46,553 nt of DNA from Clostridia bacterium (GTDB lineage: Bacteria; Bacillota_A; Clostridia; Oscillospirales; CAG-272). Below, piece by piece: positions 1-6,761 of the stretch; within the stretch, counting starts at the first letter, position 1; each line of letters opens with the position of its first letter. The notes beneath the pieces are model-generated. The model searched no databases, was not told the origin of the DNA, and saw only the letters and a program-made list of their open reading frames with translations. Where the stretch lies: contig JAFTUD010000009.1 in the NCBI GenBank assembly GCA_017466455.1, positions 1-46,553 on the forward strand, in the 5' to 3' direction. A program made the position numbers and the translations under genes.

Positions 1-271
1 AATTGTTCTTTTCGTTCTTTTCCTCATTTTCCGTTTTGTGCTCAGCATGGATCGTGAGGTAACCGTTTCTGACTTCGGCGTGGATATCCTCTTTAGAGAA
101 GCCGGGGAGCTCAGCGTCAAGAACGTATGCGTTCTCGGTTTCGCGAATATCGGTCTTGAAGGCAGGAACCTGATGTCCGAAGAAGTTCTTCTCAAATTCC
201 TCCATAGCTTTGAAAGGGTCATAGGAACCAAGAAAATGGTTGTTGCGTGCAAATGGTGTAAGTTCAAACAT
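1..271 (-). CDS. Hsp20/alpha-crystallin small heat-shock protein (N-terminal part, cut by window edge)
   Basis: Reading the minus strand from an ATG at 271 gives about 90 residues starting MFELTPFARNN and containing the Hsp20 entry block (FKTDIRETENAYVLDAELPG, then FSKEDIHAEV and LTIHAEH), the start of the alpha-crystallin beta-sandwich. The rest lies beyond position 1. The start is fixed by an AAGGAGG ribosome binding site about 8 bases upstream. Members of the family are ATP-independent cytoplasmic holdases that bind unfolding proteins during heat stress. A CIRCE element about 160 bases upstream points to HrcA control. The family call is firm. Confidence 0.93.
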   Translation of the reverse strand, partial: MFELTPFARNNHFLGSYDPFKAMEEFEKNFFGHQVPAFKTDIRETENAYVLDAELPGFSKEDIHAEVRNGYLTIHAEHKTENEEKNEKNN

Positions 272-429
272 AACAGAATCCTCCTTATAGATTTTGTGTT
301 TATAGTATTTGTTGAAAGGATGATTTATATTCGAGATTCAGGCGCCTTTCGAATCTCTTCCTTTCACAATTATATTATAAACCTAAATTGTTTCATAATT
401 GTTACAAAAATATGTCATAATTGTAAATA

Positions 430-456
430 TTAGCGCTCTAATATGTAGAGTGCTAA
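430..456. promoter_or_regulatory. CIRCE operator (HrcA binding site)
   Basis: The sequence reads TTAGCGCTC, nine bases, then GAGTGCTAA. This matches the CIRCE consensus TTAGCACTC-N9-GAGTGCTAA with one change in the left arm. HrcA binds CIRCE to repress chaperone genes. The only intact gene nearby is the Hsp20 gene reading leftwards from 271, with TATAAT-like boxes around 370-385 between the two. No intact gene starts on the right side. Confidence 0.88.
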
Positions 457-549
457 TAAATATGAGGTCGAAATGAACAACAAAACTCTTAAGATGCAAA
501 ATCTTTAGCAAACTAATGCCACATATGCTAAAAATAAGTGGCTATATAA

Positions 550-912
550 TTATTTATTCTGCTTACATAACCCTCTTCTTGCACGATTGATATGACGTTC
601 AAAGTCACCGTTGTCAATAAGTTCAGTGAGAACGTATTGCATAAAGGTAGGAACGGTGCAGGAGTAAAAGCCGAGCTTTTCTTCATACATTTTGACAAGA
701 TGTTTGGGAAGCACCATGTATCCGATACGAAGAGAGGGAGAGATCATTTTGGAAAAGGTATTCAGATATATGACGTTATCGTTATTTGAGAGAGCGAACA
801 GCGTATCCGTGGGCTTTGTGGAAACAGAGAACTCCGATTCAAAGTCATGATACATCGTTCGTGGGTGGTATTCAGTTGGATGTTTTCGTATACAGTAGAA
901 GAAAATCTTCAA
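550..912 (-). pseudogene. Remnant of a MocR/PdxR-type (GntR plus aminotransferase fold) regulator
   Basis: The 120-residue open frame carries only a central slice of the aminotransferase-like domain of MocR/PdxR regulators. Visible parts are YHDFESEF (family DDYDSEF), NVIYLNTFSKMISPSLRIGY (the PLP-lysine block, with the Lys in TFSK), MVLPKHL and FERHINRARR. The usual protein is about 450-500 residues with an N-terminal GntR winged helix. Here both that helix and the C-terminal third are missing, and the frame stops soon after HINRARR. The upstream residues do not match the family and no ribosome binding site is evident. It is best read as a decayed fragment. Confidence 0.75.
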
Positions 913-1056
913 ACATTGTGCTGGAAATGCAATAGATCAAAGAGTAATAAAATTGCAAACTTAAAAGATTACTAATGCATCTTTTTCGTAAAAACTTTGA
1001 TTTTGCAAAACAACGCCACCAACCGTCAAAACGGCTGTAAAATAATTGTCAAAAAT

Positions 1057-1098
1057 CTTGAAAATCCTTATAATACAAGGATTTTAACCATTTTCAAG
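1057..1098. repeat. Nested inverted repeats in the gene-free stretch 913-1126
   Basis: An inner perfect repeat AAAATCCTT / AAGGATTTT (1061-1069 and 1077-1085) is overlapped by an outer pair CTTGAAAA / TTTTCAAG (1057-1064 and 1091-1098), so two alternative hairpins are possible. The surrounding 913-1126 stretch has no supportable gene. The element could be a terminator relic or the end of a vanished mobile element. Neither is proven. Confidence 0.5.
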
Positions 1099-1126
1099 GT
1101 GGCATCTATTAAGGCGGTACAACACA

Positions 1127-1158
1127 AAAAAATCCGACTCGAAAGAGTTGGATTTTTT
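1127..1158. terminator. Rho-independent terminator-like hairpin
   Basis: A-rich AAAAAATCCGACTC, a GAAA tetraloop, then GAGTTGGATTTTTT form a 14-base-pair stem (one G-U pair) ending in a T run. It can work in either direction. No intact gene ends just upstream, so it may be left from a deleted gene. Confidence 0.7.
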
Positions 1159-1161
1159 CAT

Positions 1162-1492
1162 TTGTGCCGTTAGGCACAACATCATTTGCGTGGCACACGC
1201 AACATCATTTTGAGCGAAGCGAGAACATCATTGCCGCTCGAGGCACAAATGAACGATGTTGCACCGTTGGTGCAAATGAAGTTGCCTTCGGCAAATGAAG
1301 TGATGCTTTGCATCAATGATCTTGGCTTTGCCAATGATGACGGCTTCGCCTAATAATGCGTGGCTTCGCCACATTTTGGGGCAAACATCGCATCATTGCG
1401 TAACGAAGTGGAGCAACATCATTTTTGCGGAGCAAATGCATCATATCGCCGTAGGCGATGCATAATTTGAAGATATCCAAGGCTAAGCCTTG
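1162..1492. repeat. Array of about a dozen small, mutually different hairpins separated by ATCAT/ATGA linkers
   Basis: This 330-base gene-free stretch is a chain of short palindromes with 3-4 base loops. Examples are TTGTGCC-gtta-GGCACAA (1162-1179), TTGCGTG-gca-CACGCAA (1186-1202), TTGCACC-gtt-GGTGCAA, TTGCC-ttc-GGCAA, TGATGC-ttt-GCATCA, TTGGC-ttt-GCCAA, GTGGC-ttc-GCCAC, TTTGC-gga-GCAAA, TCGCC-gta-GGCGA, and CAAGGC-taa-GCCTTG at 1478-1492. Linkers are variants of ACATCATT or its complement AATGATGT. The stems differ while the linkers are conserved. Open frames across the block are by-products of the repeats. A related, more regular array lies at 17763-17857. Confidence 0.8.
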
Positions 1493-1518
1493 ATTTATTG
1501 GCGAAAATGTGATATAAT
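1490..1518 (+). promoter_or_regulatory. Sigma-A-type promoter built onto a CAAGGC hairpin
   Basis: The -35 box TTGATT (1490-1495) and -10 box TATAAT (1513-1518) are separated by 17 bases. The TTG of the -35 box is also the end of the last array hairpin (1478-1492). It drives the hydrolase gene starting at 1628. A near copy of the whole module lies at 2654-2694. Confidence 0.75.
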
Positions 1519-1627
1519 TTATCAAACGAACAGGTATTTAGTGACTGTATTAAATGATGCAAGTAAAAACGAATGATTTAAAAGCATTTTTTATAATTGC
1601 AAGTTCGCCTTGAAGGAGATATTAAAG

Positions 1628-2629
1628 ATGAAATCGGCTTATGAACACAACAAAGAATTAATACAAAATGTTATTCCGTCGATGTCTTATGACGGTGGTG
1701 ATTTTCAAGAATGGAAGGCGAGGGCAAGGGAAAAACTTTCGAGTCTTCTTGGTATGGACAAGTTTAAAAAAGTTCCGTCCGAATTTAATATAGAATACAA
1801 AAAGAAAATAGATGGGGCGACTGAAATTAGGTTTACATATCAAAGTGAACTTGGTTATCGTGTGCCGTGTCATCTATTACTTCCCGATGGAGTAAAAAAA
1901 CCGCCACTGATGATTTGTCTTCAAGGTCATTCTAAGGGTATGCATATTTCCTTAGGTAGACCTAAATTTGAAGGTGATGAAGAATCCATAAGTCAAGGTG
2001 ACCGTGATTTTTGCGTAAGAGCGATCAAAGAGGGTTTTGCAACAATTTCGTTAGAGCAAAGAAATTTTGGCGAATGCGGTGGAAACGAATTTGGTCCAAG
2101 ATGCTTTGAGTCCGCTATGACTGCTCTTCTTATGGGAAGAACGACGATTGGTGAGCGCGTATGGGATATTTCACGACTAATTGATGTTATTATGAACGAG
2201 TTTGCCGATGTAATTGACACGGAGAAAATTTGTTGTATGGGAAACTCCGGTGGTGGCACTTCTACGGTATATGTTGCGTCATTGGAAGATAGAATAACAT
2301 TGGTAATGCCATCGTGTGCGATGTGCACATTCAAGGATTCCATTGGTGCGATGACTCATTGTGCATGCAATTATGTGCCTACCATATCGGAATATTTTGA
2401 TATGAATGACCTTATGGCAATGGCATATCCAAAATATTTTGTTCAAGTATCGGGAATTGAAGATCCGATTTTCCCGTTATTTGGAGCGGAAGTAGTGTTT
2501 GAAAAAGGAAAGCAAGTCTATAAGGCGCTTGGTAATGGGGAGCGTTGCACACTTGTTAAAGGAAACGGCGGTCATAGATTTTATGCCGATGATGCCTGGC
2601 CGATTGTTCGCAAGTATCTTTTTGGTTAA
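1628..2629 (+). CDS. Alpha/beta-hydrolase, acetyl-xylan-esterase/dienelactone-hydrolase-like
   Basis: This is a 333-residue soluble protein with an alpha/beta-hydrolase fold. It has an oxyanion strand LMICLQGHSKG, a nucleophile elbow CCMGNSGGGTS (GxSxG-type, with Ser as the nucleophile) and a C-terminal catalytic-His region GNGGHRFY. An Asp/Glu in VSGIEDPIFP sits where the acid is expected. The N-terminal part (KARAREKLSSLLG, then a beta-sandwich-like lead-in) resembles the acetyl xylan esterase/Abhydrolase_7 group. There is no signal peptide, so it acts in the cytoplasm, probably as an esterase on a small or oligosaccharide substrate. The start at 1628 follows AAGGAG by nine bases; a TTG at 1610 overlaps that site and is rejected. 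It is preceded by the promoter at 1490-1518. Confidence 0.82.
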   Translation: MKSAYEHNKELIQNVIPSMSYDGGDFQEWKARAREKLSSLLGMDKFKKVPSEFNIEYKKKIDGATEIRFTYQSELGYRVPCHLLLPDGVKKPPLMICLQGHSKGMHISLGRPKFEGDEESISQGDRDFCVRAIKEGFATISLEQRNFGECGGNEFGPRCFESAMTALLMGRTTIGERVWDISRLIDVIMNEFADVIDTEKICCMGNSGGGTSTVYVASLEDRITLVMPSCAMCTFKDSIGAMTHCACNYVPTISEYFDMNDLMAMAYPKYFVQVSGIEDPIFPLFGAEVVFEKGKQVYKALGNGERCTLVKGNGGHRFYADDAWPIVRKYLFG

Positions 2630-2653
2630 CATTCATTTCGAAACGATAATATG

Positions 2654-2694
2654 CAAGGCTATGCCTTGATTTGTTTGCAAAAATACAATACATT
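2654..2694 (+). promoter_or_regulatory. Second hairpin-promoter module
   Basis: CAAGGC-tat-GCCTTG (2654-2668) overlaps a -35 box TTGATT (2666-2671). This is followed after 17 bases by TACATT (2689-2694). Hairpin, spacing and following TTTATC match the module at 1478-1518 with scattered changes, showing that it was duplicated with its promoter. It drives the RNase III-like gene at 2721. Confidence 0.7.
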
Positions 2695-2720
2695 TTATCT
2701 AAAAGCAAAAGAGGAATATT

Positions 2721-3230
2721 ATGGACAAGTTGCGAATTGAAGCGAAAATGCACGAACTTGAAGAAAAATTGGACTATAAATTTAATGATATATCCTTGTT
2801 AGCCGAGGCGATGAAGTCACAAAAACTTGAAAAACTTCCAACTGATGGGAAAAATCAAAAGGAGTATTCAAACGAAGCACTTGCTTTTTTGGGAGATACC
2901 ATAATAAAATTTTTGATTGCTAATTCCCTATACGGAGATGAAAAAAGCAAACGAAAAGGCAAAATGTCAATTGAAAAAGCGGAGTTAGAGAGCAATTGTG
3001 TTTTTCATGCTATTATGGAGAACGAAAAACTCCTATTATACTCATATAACGATACGCATTTTCATATGGATAATCCTCCCAAACATAAAAAAGTTGTAAC
3101 CAAAAAGCACGATCCTTACATAGAGGCGATTGTTGCGTCAATATTTATGGACGGCGGTTGGGAAAGTGTAACACCATGGTTTGAAAAATGGTTGTTTCCC
3201 CGTTTGAAAGAACACAACAGAAAACCTTAA
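2721..3230 (+). CDS. Stand-alone RNase III-domain protein with altered catalytic residues
   Basis: The 169-residue protein begins like RNase III (LEEKLDYKFNDISLLAEAM). It has both signature blocks: NEALAFLGD (residues 51-59; family NERLEFLGD) and HDPYIEAIVASIFMDGG (130-146; family ADxxEAxxGAxxxDGG). It ends after the nuclease domain and has no dsRNA-binding domain. Of the acidic metal ligands, Glu52, Asp59 and Glu135 are in place. The second Glu of the first block is Ala55. The Asp three residues before Glu135 is Pro132, with Asp131 displaced by one. It may be a specialised or weakened nuclease, or an RNA-binding relative. It lies 90 bases after the hydrolase gene but has its own promoter, and the start has an AGAGGA site. 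Confidence 0.8.
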   Translation: MDKLRIEAKMHELEEKLDYKFNDISLLAEAMKSQKLEKLPTDGKNQKEYSNEALAFLGDTIIKFLIANSLYGDEKSKRKGKMSIEKAELESNCVFHAIMENEKLLLYSYNDTHFHMDNPPKHKKVVTKKHDPYIEAIVASIFMDGGWESVTPWFEKWLFPRLKEHNRKP

Positions 3231-3272
3231 TTTATGATATTTTAGATATTGGTTGAAAGGTGGGATTATGTT

Positions 3273-4064
3273 ATGATACTTGTTACCGGTGCGAGTGGGT
3301 TTGTTGGCGGGGCTATTATGAGGGAGTGTGAGGGGGTTATTCCCTGTCCGTCGCTCAGGGGACTTAGTGAGGACGAAATCAGTCGCATTATTTTAGAGAG
3401 CGAGGCTGACACGATTGTCCACACGGCGGCGATTTCGGACATTGGTGCGTGTGAGCGTGACAATGATGCCTCTTATCTTGCGAATGTTCAAATTCCTATT
3501 TGGATAGCACGGGCATCGGCGGGTAAGAAGCTAATTTGCTTTAGCTCGGATCAGGTTTACAGCGGTTCAAGGCAGGAAGGACCGTTTACCGAGGATATGG
3601 TCTGCCCCTCTAACATCTATTCAAGGCACAAGCTTGAAATGGAAAACAGAGTGCTTGACATTTGTCCTGATGCTGTTATGCTCCGTGCGGAGTGGATGTA
3701 CGACTGCCATGCCAAGCGGTATAACTATTTTATGGGAATTTTAAATGCTACCGAGCCTGTGCGAGCAAGCTCACAGGAGTTTAGGGGTGTGACCTATGTT
3801 AAAGAGGTTTGCGAAAATATTGACAAGGTGGCACGCCTTGACGGTGGGGCTTACAACTTTGGAAGTGAAACGACAAGGTCAATGTATGATATAACTAAGG
3901 ATTTTTTAAGGCTGATTGGCAAGGACCTCGAGGTTATTGACACGCCTTCAAATCGCAATCTATGGATAAGTGGCGAAAAGGCGCGCTTAGGCGGTGTTAC
4001 ATTTAGCAGCGTTGATGACGGACTTGCAAGATGTGCTAAGGATTACGGACTTATTGCAAAATAA
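3273..4064 (+). CDS. NAD(P)-dependent extended SDR, RmlD-like sugar-nucleotide reductase/epimerase
   Basis: The 263-residue protein starts MILVTGASGFVGG, a Rossmann dinucleotide-binding motif (GxxGxxG). It continues with the HTAAISD strand, the Ser of FSSDQVYSG and the catalytic YSRHK (YxxxK). Order and length fit RmlD_sub_bind/NAD-epimerase proteins such as dTDP-4-dehydrorhamnose reductase, though the exact substrate cannot be read. The start at 3273 follows GAAAGGTGGG by about nine bases; a TTG 24 bases earlier lacks a site. It ends at a strong terminator. A role in deoxysugar metabolism would suit the downstream glycan enzymes, but that is an inference. Confidence 0.8.
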   Translation: MILVTGASGFVGGAIMRECEGVIPCPSLRGLSEDEISRIILESEADTIVHTAAISDIGACERDNDASYLANVQIPIWIARASAGKKLICFSSDQVYSGSRQEGPFTEDMVCPSNIYSRHKLEMENRVLDICPDAVMLRAEWMYDCHAKRYNYFMGILNATEPVRASSQEFRGVTYVKEVCENIDKVARLDGGAYNFGSETTRSMYDITKDFLRLIGKDLEVIDTPSNRNLWISGEKARLGGVTFSSVDDGLARCAKDYGLIAK

Positions 4065-4071
4065 TGATTTT

Positions 4072-4109
4072 AAGAAGCCATCTCGTTTAAGCGAGGGCTT
4101 CTTTGTTTA
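4072..4109 (+). terminator. Rho-independent terminator after the SDR gene
   Basis: AAGAAGCC / GGCTTCTT (4072-4079, 4096-4103), with an inner CTCG/CGAG stem, is followed by TGTTTAT. It lies eight bases after the stop. Confidence 0.85.
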
Positions 4110-4131
4110 TATTAAATTATGGCTTAGTTTA

Positions 4132-4160
4132 TTGACATTCTTACGGTTATATGATAGAAT
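4132..4160 (+). promoter_or_regulatory. Promoter of the CE4-GH10 operon
   Basis: The -35 box TTGACA (4132-4137), 17 bases and -10 box TAGAAT (4155-4160) place transcription start near 4167. An upstream ATG at 4151 lies inside the promoter and cannot be the gene start. Confidence 0.85.
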
Positions 4161-4195
4161 TGTTATATGTTAAAAGCTTTGCGCAGGCGCGTAGC

Positions 4196-4222
4196 GCTCT
4201 GTGTGAAATTCAGAGCTTTTTT
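4196..4222 (+). promoter_or_regulatory. Leader hairpin with T run (attenuator-like)
   Basis: GCTCTG / CAGAGC (4196-4201, 4211-4216) is followed directly by six T and then GGAGGAG, the ribosome binding site of the next gene. It has the form of a short intrinsic terminator inside the 5' leader. The stem is only six pairs, so it may simply shape the translation start. Confidence 0.45.
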
Positions 4223-4231
4223 GGAGGAGCT

Positions 4232-4930
4232 ATGTGGAACGGGAAAATGAAGGCGGTTACCTTCAGCTTTGATGACGGGGTAACGCAGGACATACGGTTG
4301 ATAGAGCTTTTTGACAAGTATTCTCTTTTGGGTACATTTAACTTGAATTCGGAGTTTCTGGGGCTTGACGGCACGCTTGACAGAAACGGCAGGATTGTGC
4401 GACACGACAAGATTGCGCCCGATATGGTACGAGAGATTTACAAAAATCATGAGGTTGCTGTGCATACGCTAACGCATCCTAACCTTACTGAAATCAGTGA
4501 TGACGGCGAGGTGATCCGTCAGGTTGAGTGCGACAGGCAAAAGCTTTCGGCGCTTTGCGGTTACGAGGTTTCGGGTATGGCTTACCCCTGCGGCGGCACT
4601 AACAATGATGACAGGGTTGCTAAGATAATTAAGGAAAATACGGGAGTTAAGTTCTCAAGAACGATTACCTCTACATATAGCTTTGATTTACAGGACAATT
4701 TACTGCGCTTTAACCCTACTATTCATTGCATTGACCCTCGGCTTGATGAAATTATTGAGCGCTTTTTATCGCTTGAGGCGACAGCTCCGCAATTACTTTA
4801 TATTTGGGGTCACGCCTATGAAATGGACGCGGAATATATAACTTGGGAAAAGATGGAAGAAGTTTGCAGGCGTCTTTCGGGTAAGAGTGACATTTTTTAC
4901 GGCACTAACAAGGAAGTTTTACTTTACTAA
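4232..4930 (+). CDS. Polysaccharide deacetylase (CE4/NodB family), cytoplasmic
   Basis: The 232-residue protein opens MWNGKMKAVTFSFDDG. The Asp-Asp pair of TFSFDDG is the CE4 base and metal Asp, and HTLTHP supplies the two metal-binding His (H-x3-H). MAYPCGG is the later motif, and a His in WGHAYEM sits where the C-terminal catalytic His is expected. Members remove N- or O-acetyl groups from glycans with a divalent metal. No signal peptide or membrane segment is present, unlike peptidoglycan deacetylases, so a soluble oligosaccharide substrate is more likely. The start at 4232 has GGAGGAG two bases upstream, and the apparent longer frame from 4151 begins within the promoter. It is first in an operon with the GH10 gene (12-base gap). 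Confidence 0.87.
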   Translation: MWNGKMKAVTFSFDDGVTQDIRLIELFDKYSLLGTFNLNSEFLGLDGTLDRNGRIVRHDKIAPDMVREIYKNHEVAVHTLTHPNLTEISDDGEVIRQVECDRQKLSALCGYEVSGMAYPCGGTNNDDRVAKIIKENTGVKFSRTITSTYSFDLQDNLLRFNPTIHCIDPRLDEIIERFLSLEATAPQLLYIWGHAYEMDAEYITWEKMEEVCRRLSGKSDIFYGTNKEVLLY

Positions 4931-4942
4931 TTTTGGTGTAAT

Positions 4943-6289
4943 ATGAAAAACGACAAACGAATTTTAGATTTATACGAACAAAACCGCGAGTTTTGGGACA
5001 AGAAAATAAATGACGGCATAGAAAAGAACCGCAAAGGCGACTTTTTTGTGCGTGTTACTGACAAAAACGGAAATGCTGTTTCGGGTGCGACACTTTCGGT
5101 GCGCCTTAAAAATCATGCGTTTCGTTTTGGTGCGAATATATTTATGCTTGACGAAATGGAGAGCGAATATAAAAACCGCACATACAAAGAATATTTTAAG
5201 AACCTTTTCAATTTGGCGACACTTCCCTTTTATTGGTGCGATTTAGAGCCGGAAAAGGGAAAAACAAGATACAAAAAGGGCTCACCAAGAGTATACAGGC
5301 GACCAAGTCCAGATTTATGTCTTGAATTTTGTGAAGAAAACGGGATTGAGGCGCGTGAGCATGCGCTTGCTTACGAGCATTTCTTCCCCGATTGGCTAAA
5401 AGATGCGGACACGGACACGGTAAAGCGCGAACTTGAAAGGCGGTATTGCGAGATAAGTGAGCGCTATGCCGACAAGTGTCCTACCATTGAAATCACAAAC
5501 GAAATGGAATGGAACAAAGGCAAGACAAAGTTTTACGACGATAAGGATTTTATTAAGTATTGTTTCAAACTTGGAGAAAAGTATTTTCGAGGCAACACTC
5601 TTTGCTCAAACGAACACACTTGGCTTTGTTGGGCTGACCGATGCAGAGCGACGGACAAGTATTACTCTTATATTGAGGCAAATATGCTAAAAGGTGCAAG
5701 AATTGATGCTATCGGTATGCAATATCATCTGTTTTACCGCGCCGAAAAATTATACGAGGAAACTCGCACTTTGCTTGATCCAAGCAGTATTTACGGGCAT
5801 ATGAATTTATACTCGAATTTGTCAAACAACCTCCAAGTTACCGAGGTTACTGTTCCTTCTTATTCTTGGGAAGAAGATGATGAACAGTTGCAAGCCGATG
5901 TTGTCGAGTTTTTATATTCGATTTGGTTTTCGCATCCAAGTGTGACTCAAATAATTTATTGGAATCTTGTTGACGGATATGCCTACTGTCCTGACTCTGA
6001 CCCTGTTAAGATAAGAGAAACGCAAGGCAATATGGAAATTGGTGAAAACTACTATCATGGTGGACTTTTGCGTTTTGATATGACTCCTAAAAAGGCGTAT
6101 TTCAAGTTGATGGAGCTTATAAAAGACAAATGGAGCACAAATATTGAAATTTCAAGCGATGAAAACGGGCTTGCGCTCTTTCGTGGATTTTTCGGAGATT
6201 ACGAGGTGCGCATCAGCGTTGACGGTAAAGAGGTTGATGTGCGTGCATCTTTCACATCGGGAGAAAATACCCTCTCGGTTGTGATTTAA
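4943..6289 (+). CDS. Glycoside hydrolase family 10 enzyme (endo-beta-1,4-xylanase-like), cytoplasmic
   Basis: This 448-residue protein has an N-terminal segment ending HAFRFGANIF, typical of the lead-in to the GH10 barrel. The acid/base Glu is Glu187 in EITNEMEW, and the probable nucleophile is Glu301 in QVTEVTVP. IIYWNLVDGY and the Gly-rich HGGLLRFD follow the family pattern near the C-terminus. GH10 enzymes cleave internal xylan bonds with retention and are usually exported. This one lacks any signal peptide and therefore should act on imported oligosaccharides. It ends with a small beta-rich tail. It is the second gene of the operon and is followed after ten bases by a membrane-protein gene. 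Confidence 0.87.
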   Translation: MKNDKRILDLYEQNREFWDKKINDGIEKNRKGDFFVRVTDKNGNAVSGATLSVRLKNHAFRFGANIFMLDEMESEYKNRTYKEYFKNLFNLATLPFYWCDLEPEKGKTRYKKGSPRVYRRPSPDLCLEFCEENGIEAREHALAYEHFFPDWLKDADTDTVKRELERRYCEISERYADKCPTIEITNEMEWNKGKTKFYDDKDFIKYCFKLGEKYFRGNTLCSNEHTWLCWADRCRATDKYYSYIEANMLKGARIDAIGMQYHLFYRAEKLYEETRTLLDPSSIYGHMNLYSNLSNNLQVTEVTVPSYSWEEDDEQLQADVVEFLYSIWFSHPSVTQIIYWNLVDGYAYCPDSDPVKIRETQGNMEIGENYYHGGLLRFDMTPKKAYFKLMELIKDKWSTNIEISSDENGLALFRGFFGDYEVRISVDGKEVDVRASFTSGENTLSVVI

Positions 6290-6299
6290 TGGGGGATTT

Positions 6300-6692
6300 A
6301 TGAAGATTTTTAAGATTATATGTGCTTCTCTTTTTGGAGTGTGCTTATTTTTTGAGGTGCTTCCCTTCGGAATTTTGATAAGAAGTGCAAATGTTGCGAC
6401 ATATTACAATTATTTTAGCATTATTGCGTGGAATAACGGTGTTATCGGTCCGTTCTTCTGTGGGATTTTCACCATAGCGCTAATCGGTCTTACTGTATGG
6501 TGGGCATTTTGGAAGCATCCTAAGCAGGGATGGTCGCTCACTATATGCACGCTTTCGTGGCTAACCCTGATTTTATCATTTATGCCTATTATGTTTCAGG
6601 CGTATACTGCGATCAGCGGTATTATTTCGGCGATTTTACTCTTTTGCGCAGAGGCGACAGCAATGATACACAGGCGAGAAGGTAAAAAATAA
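6300..6692 (+). CDS. Small four-helix membrane protein, function unknown
   Basis: The 130 residues form about four hydrophobic segments (about 5-25, 45-68, 78-96, 102-122) joined by short polar loops such as KHPKQGW, with a basic HRREGKK end. I do not recognise the family. It follows the GH10 stop by ten bases with a GGGGG site and is likely cotranscribed, so it may be a small accessory of the glycan operon. There is no direct evidence for transport. Confidence 0.7.
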   Translation: MKIFKIICASLFGVCLFFEVLPFGILIRSANVATYYNYFSIIAWNNGVIGPFFCGIFTIALIGLTVWWAFWKHPKQGWSLTICTLSWLTLILSFMPIMFQAYTAISGIISAILLFCAEATAMIHRREGKK

Positions 6693-6702
6693 TTTAAAGC
6701 TA

Positions 6703-6731
6703 TTGCTTTATTTTAATATTTATGATAGACT
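6703..6731 (+). promoter_or_regulatory. Probable promoter of the GH38 gene
   Basis: TTGCTT (6703-6708), 17 bases and TAGACT (6726-6731) lie 30 bases before the start codon. The match is moderate. Confidence 0.55.
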
Positions 6732-6761
6732 TACAATATATTTATTTTATAGAGGTGCTTT

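Noticed and set aside
38..433. Plus-strand open frame of 131 codons
   Set aside because: It is the antisense of the Hsp20 gene and its promoter, without a ribosome binding site.
473..508. Short peptide frame right of the CIRCE site
   Set aside because: Only 11 codons, with no clear ribosome binding site. It is not a supportable gene.
1162..1492. CRISPR array
   Set aside because: The palindromes differ while the short linkers are conserved. Unit length is about 15-25 bases, there are no unique spacers and no cas genes.
1313..1525. Open frame on the minus strand across the hairpin array
   Set aside because: It consists of repeat units, has no ribosome binding site and no protein-like composition.
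1478..2694. Integron gene cassettes with attC-like sites
   Set aside because: The hairpins are short, carry promoters and lack the RYYYAAC/GTTRRRY core. No integrase is present.
4151..4231. N-terminal extension of the CE4 gene from an ATG at 4151
   Set aside because: That ATG lies inside the -10 region of a clear promoter, and a strong GGAGGAG site precedes the start at 4232.
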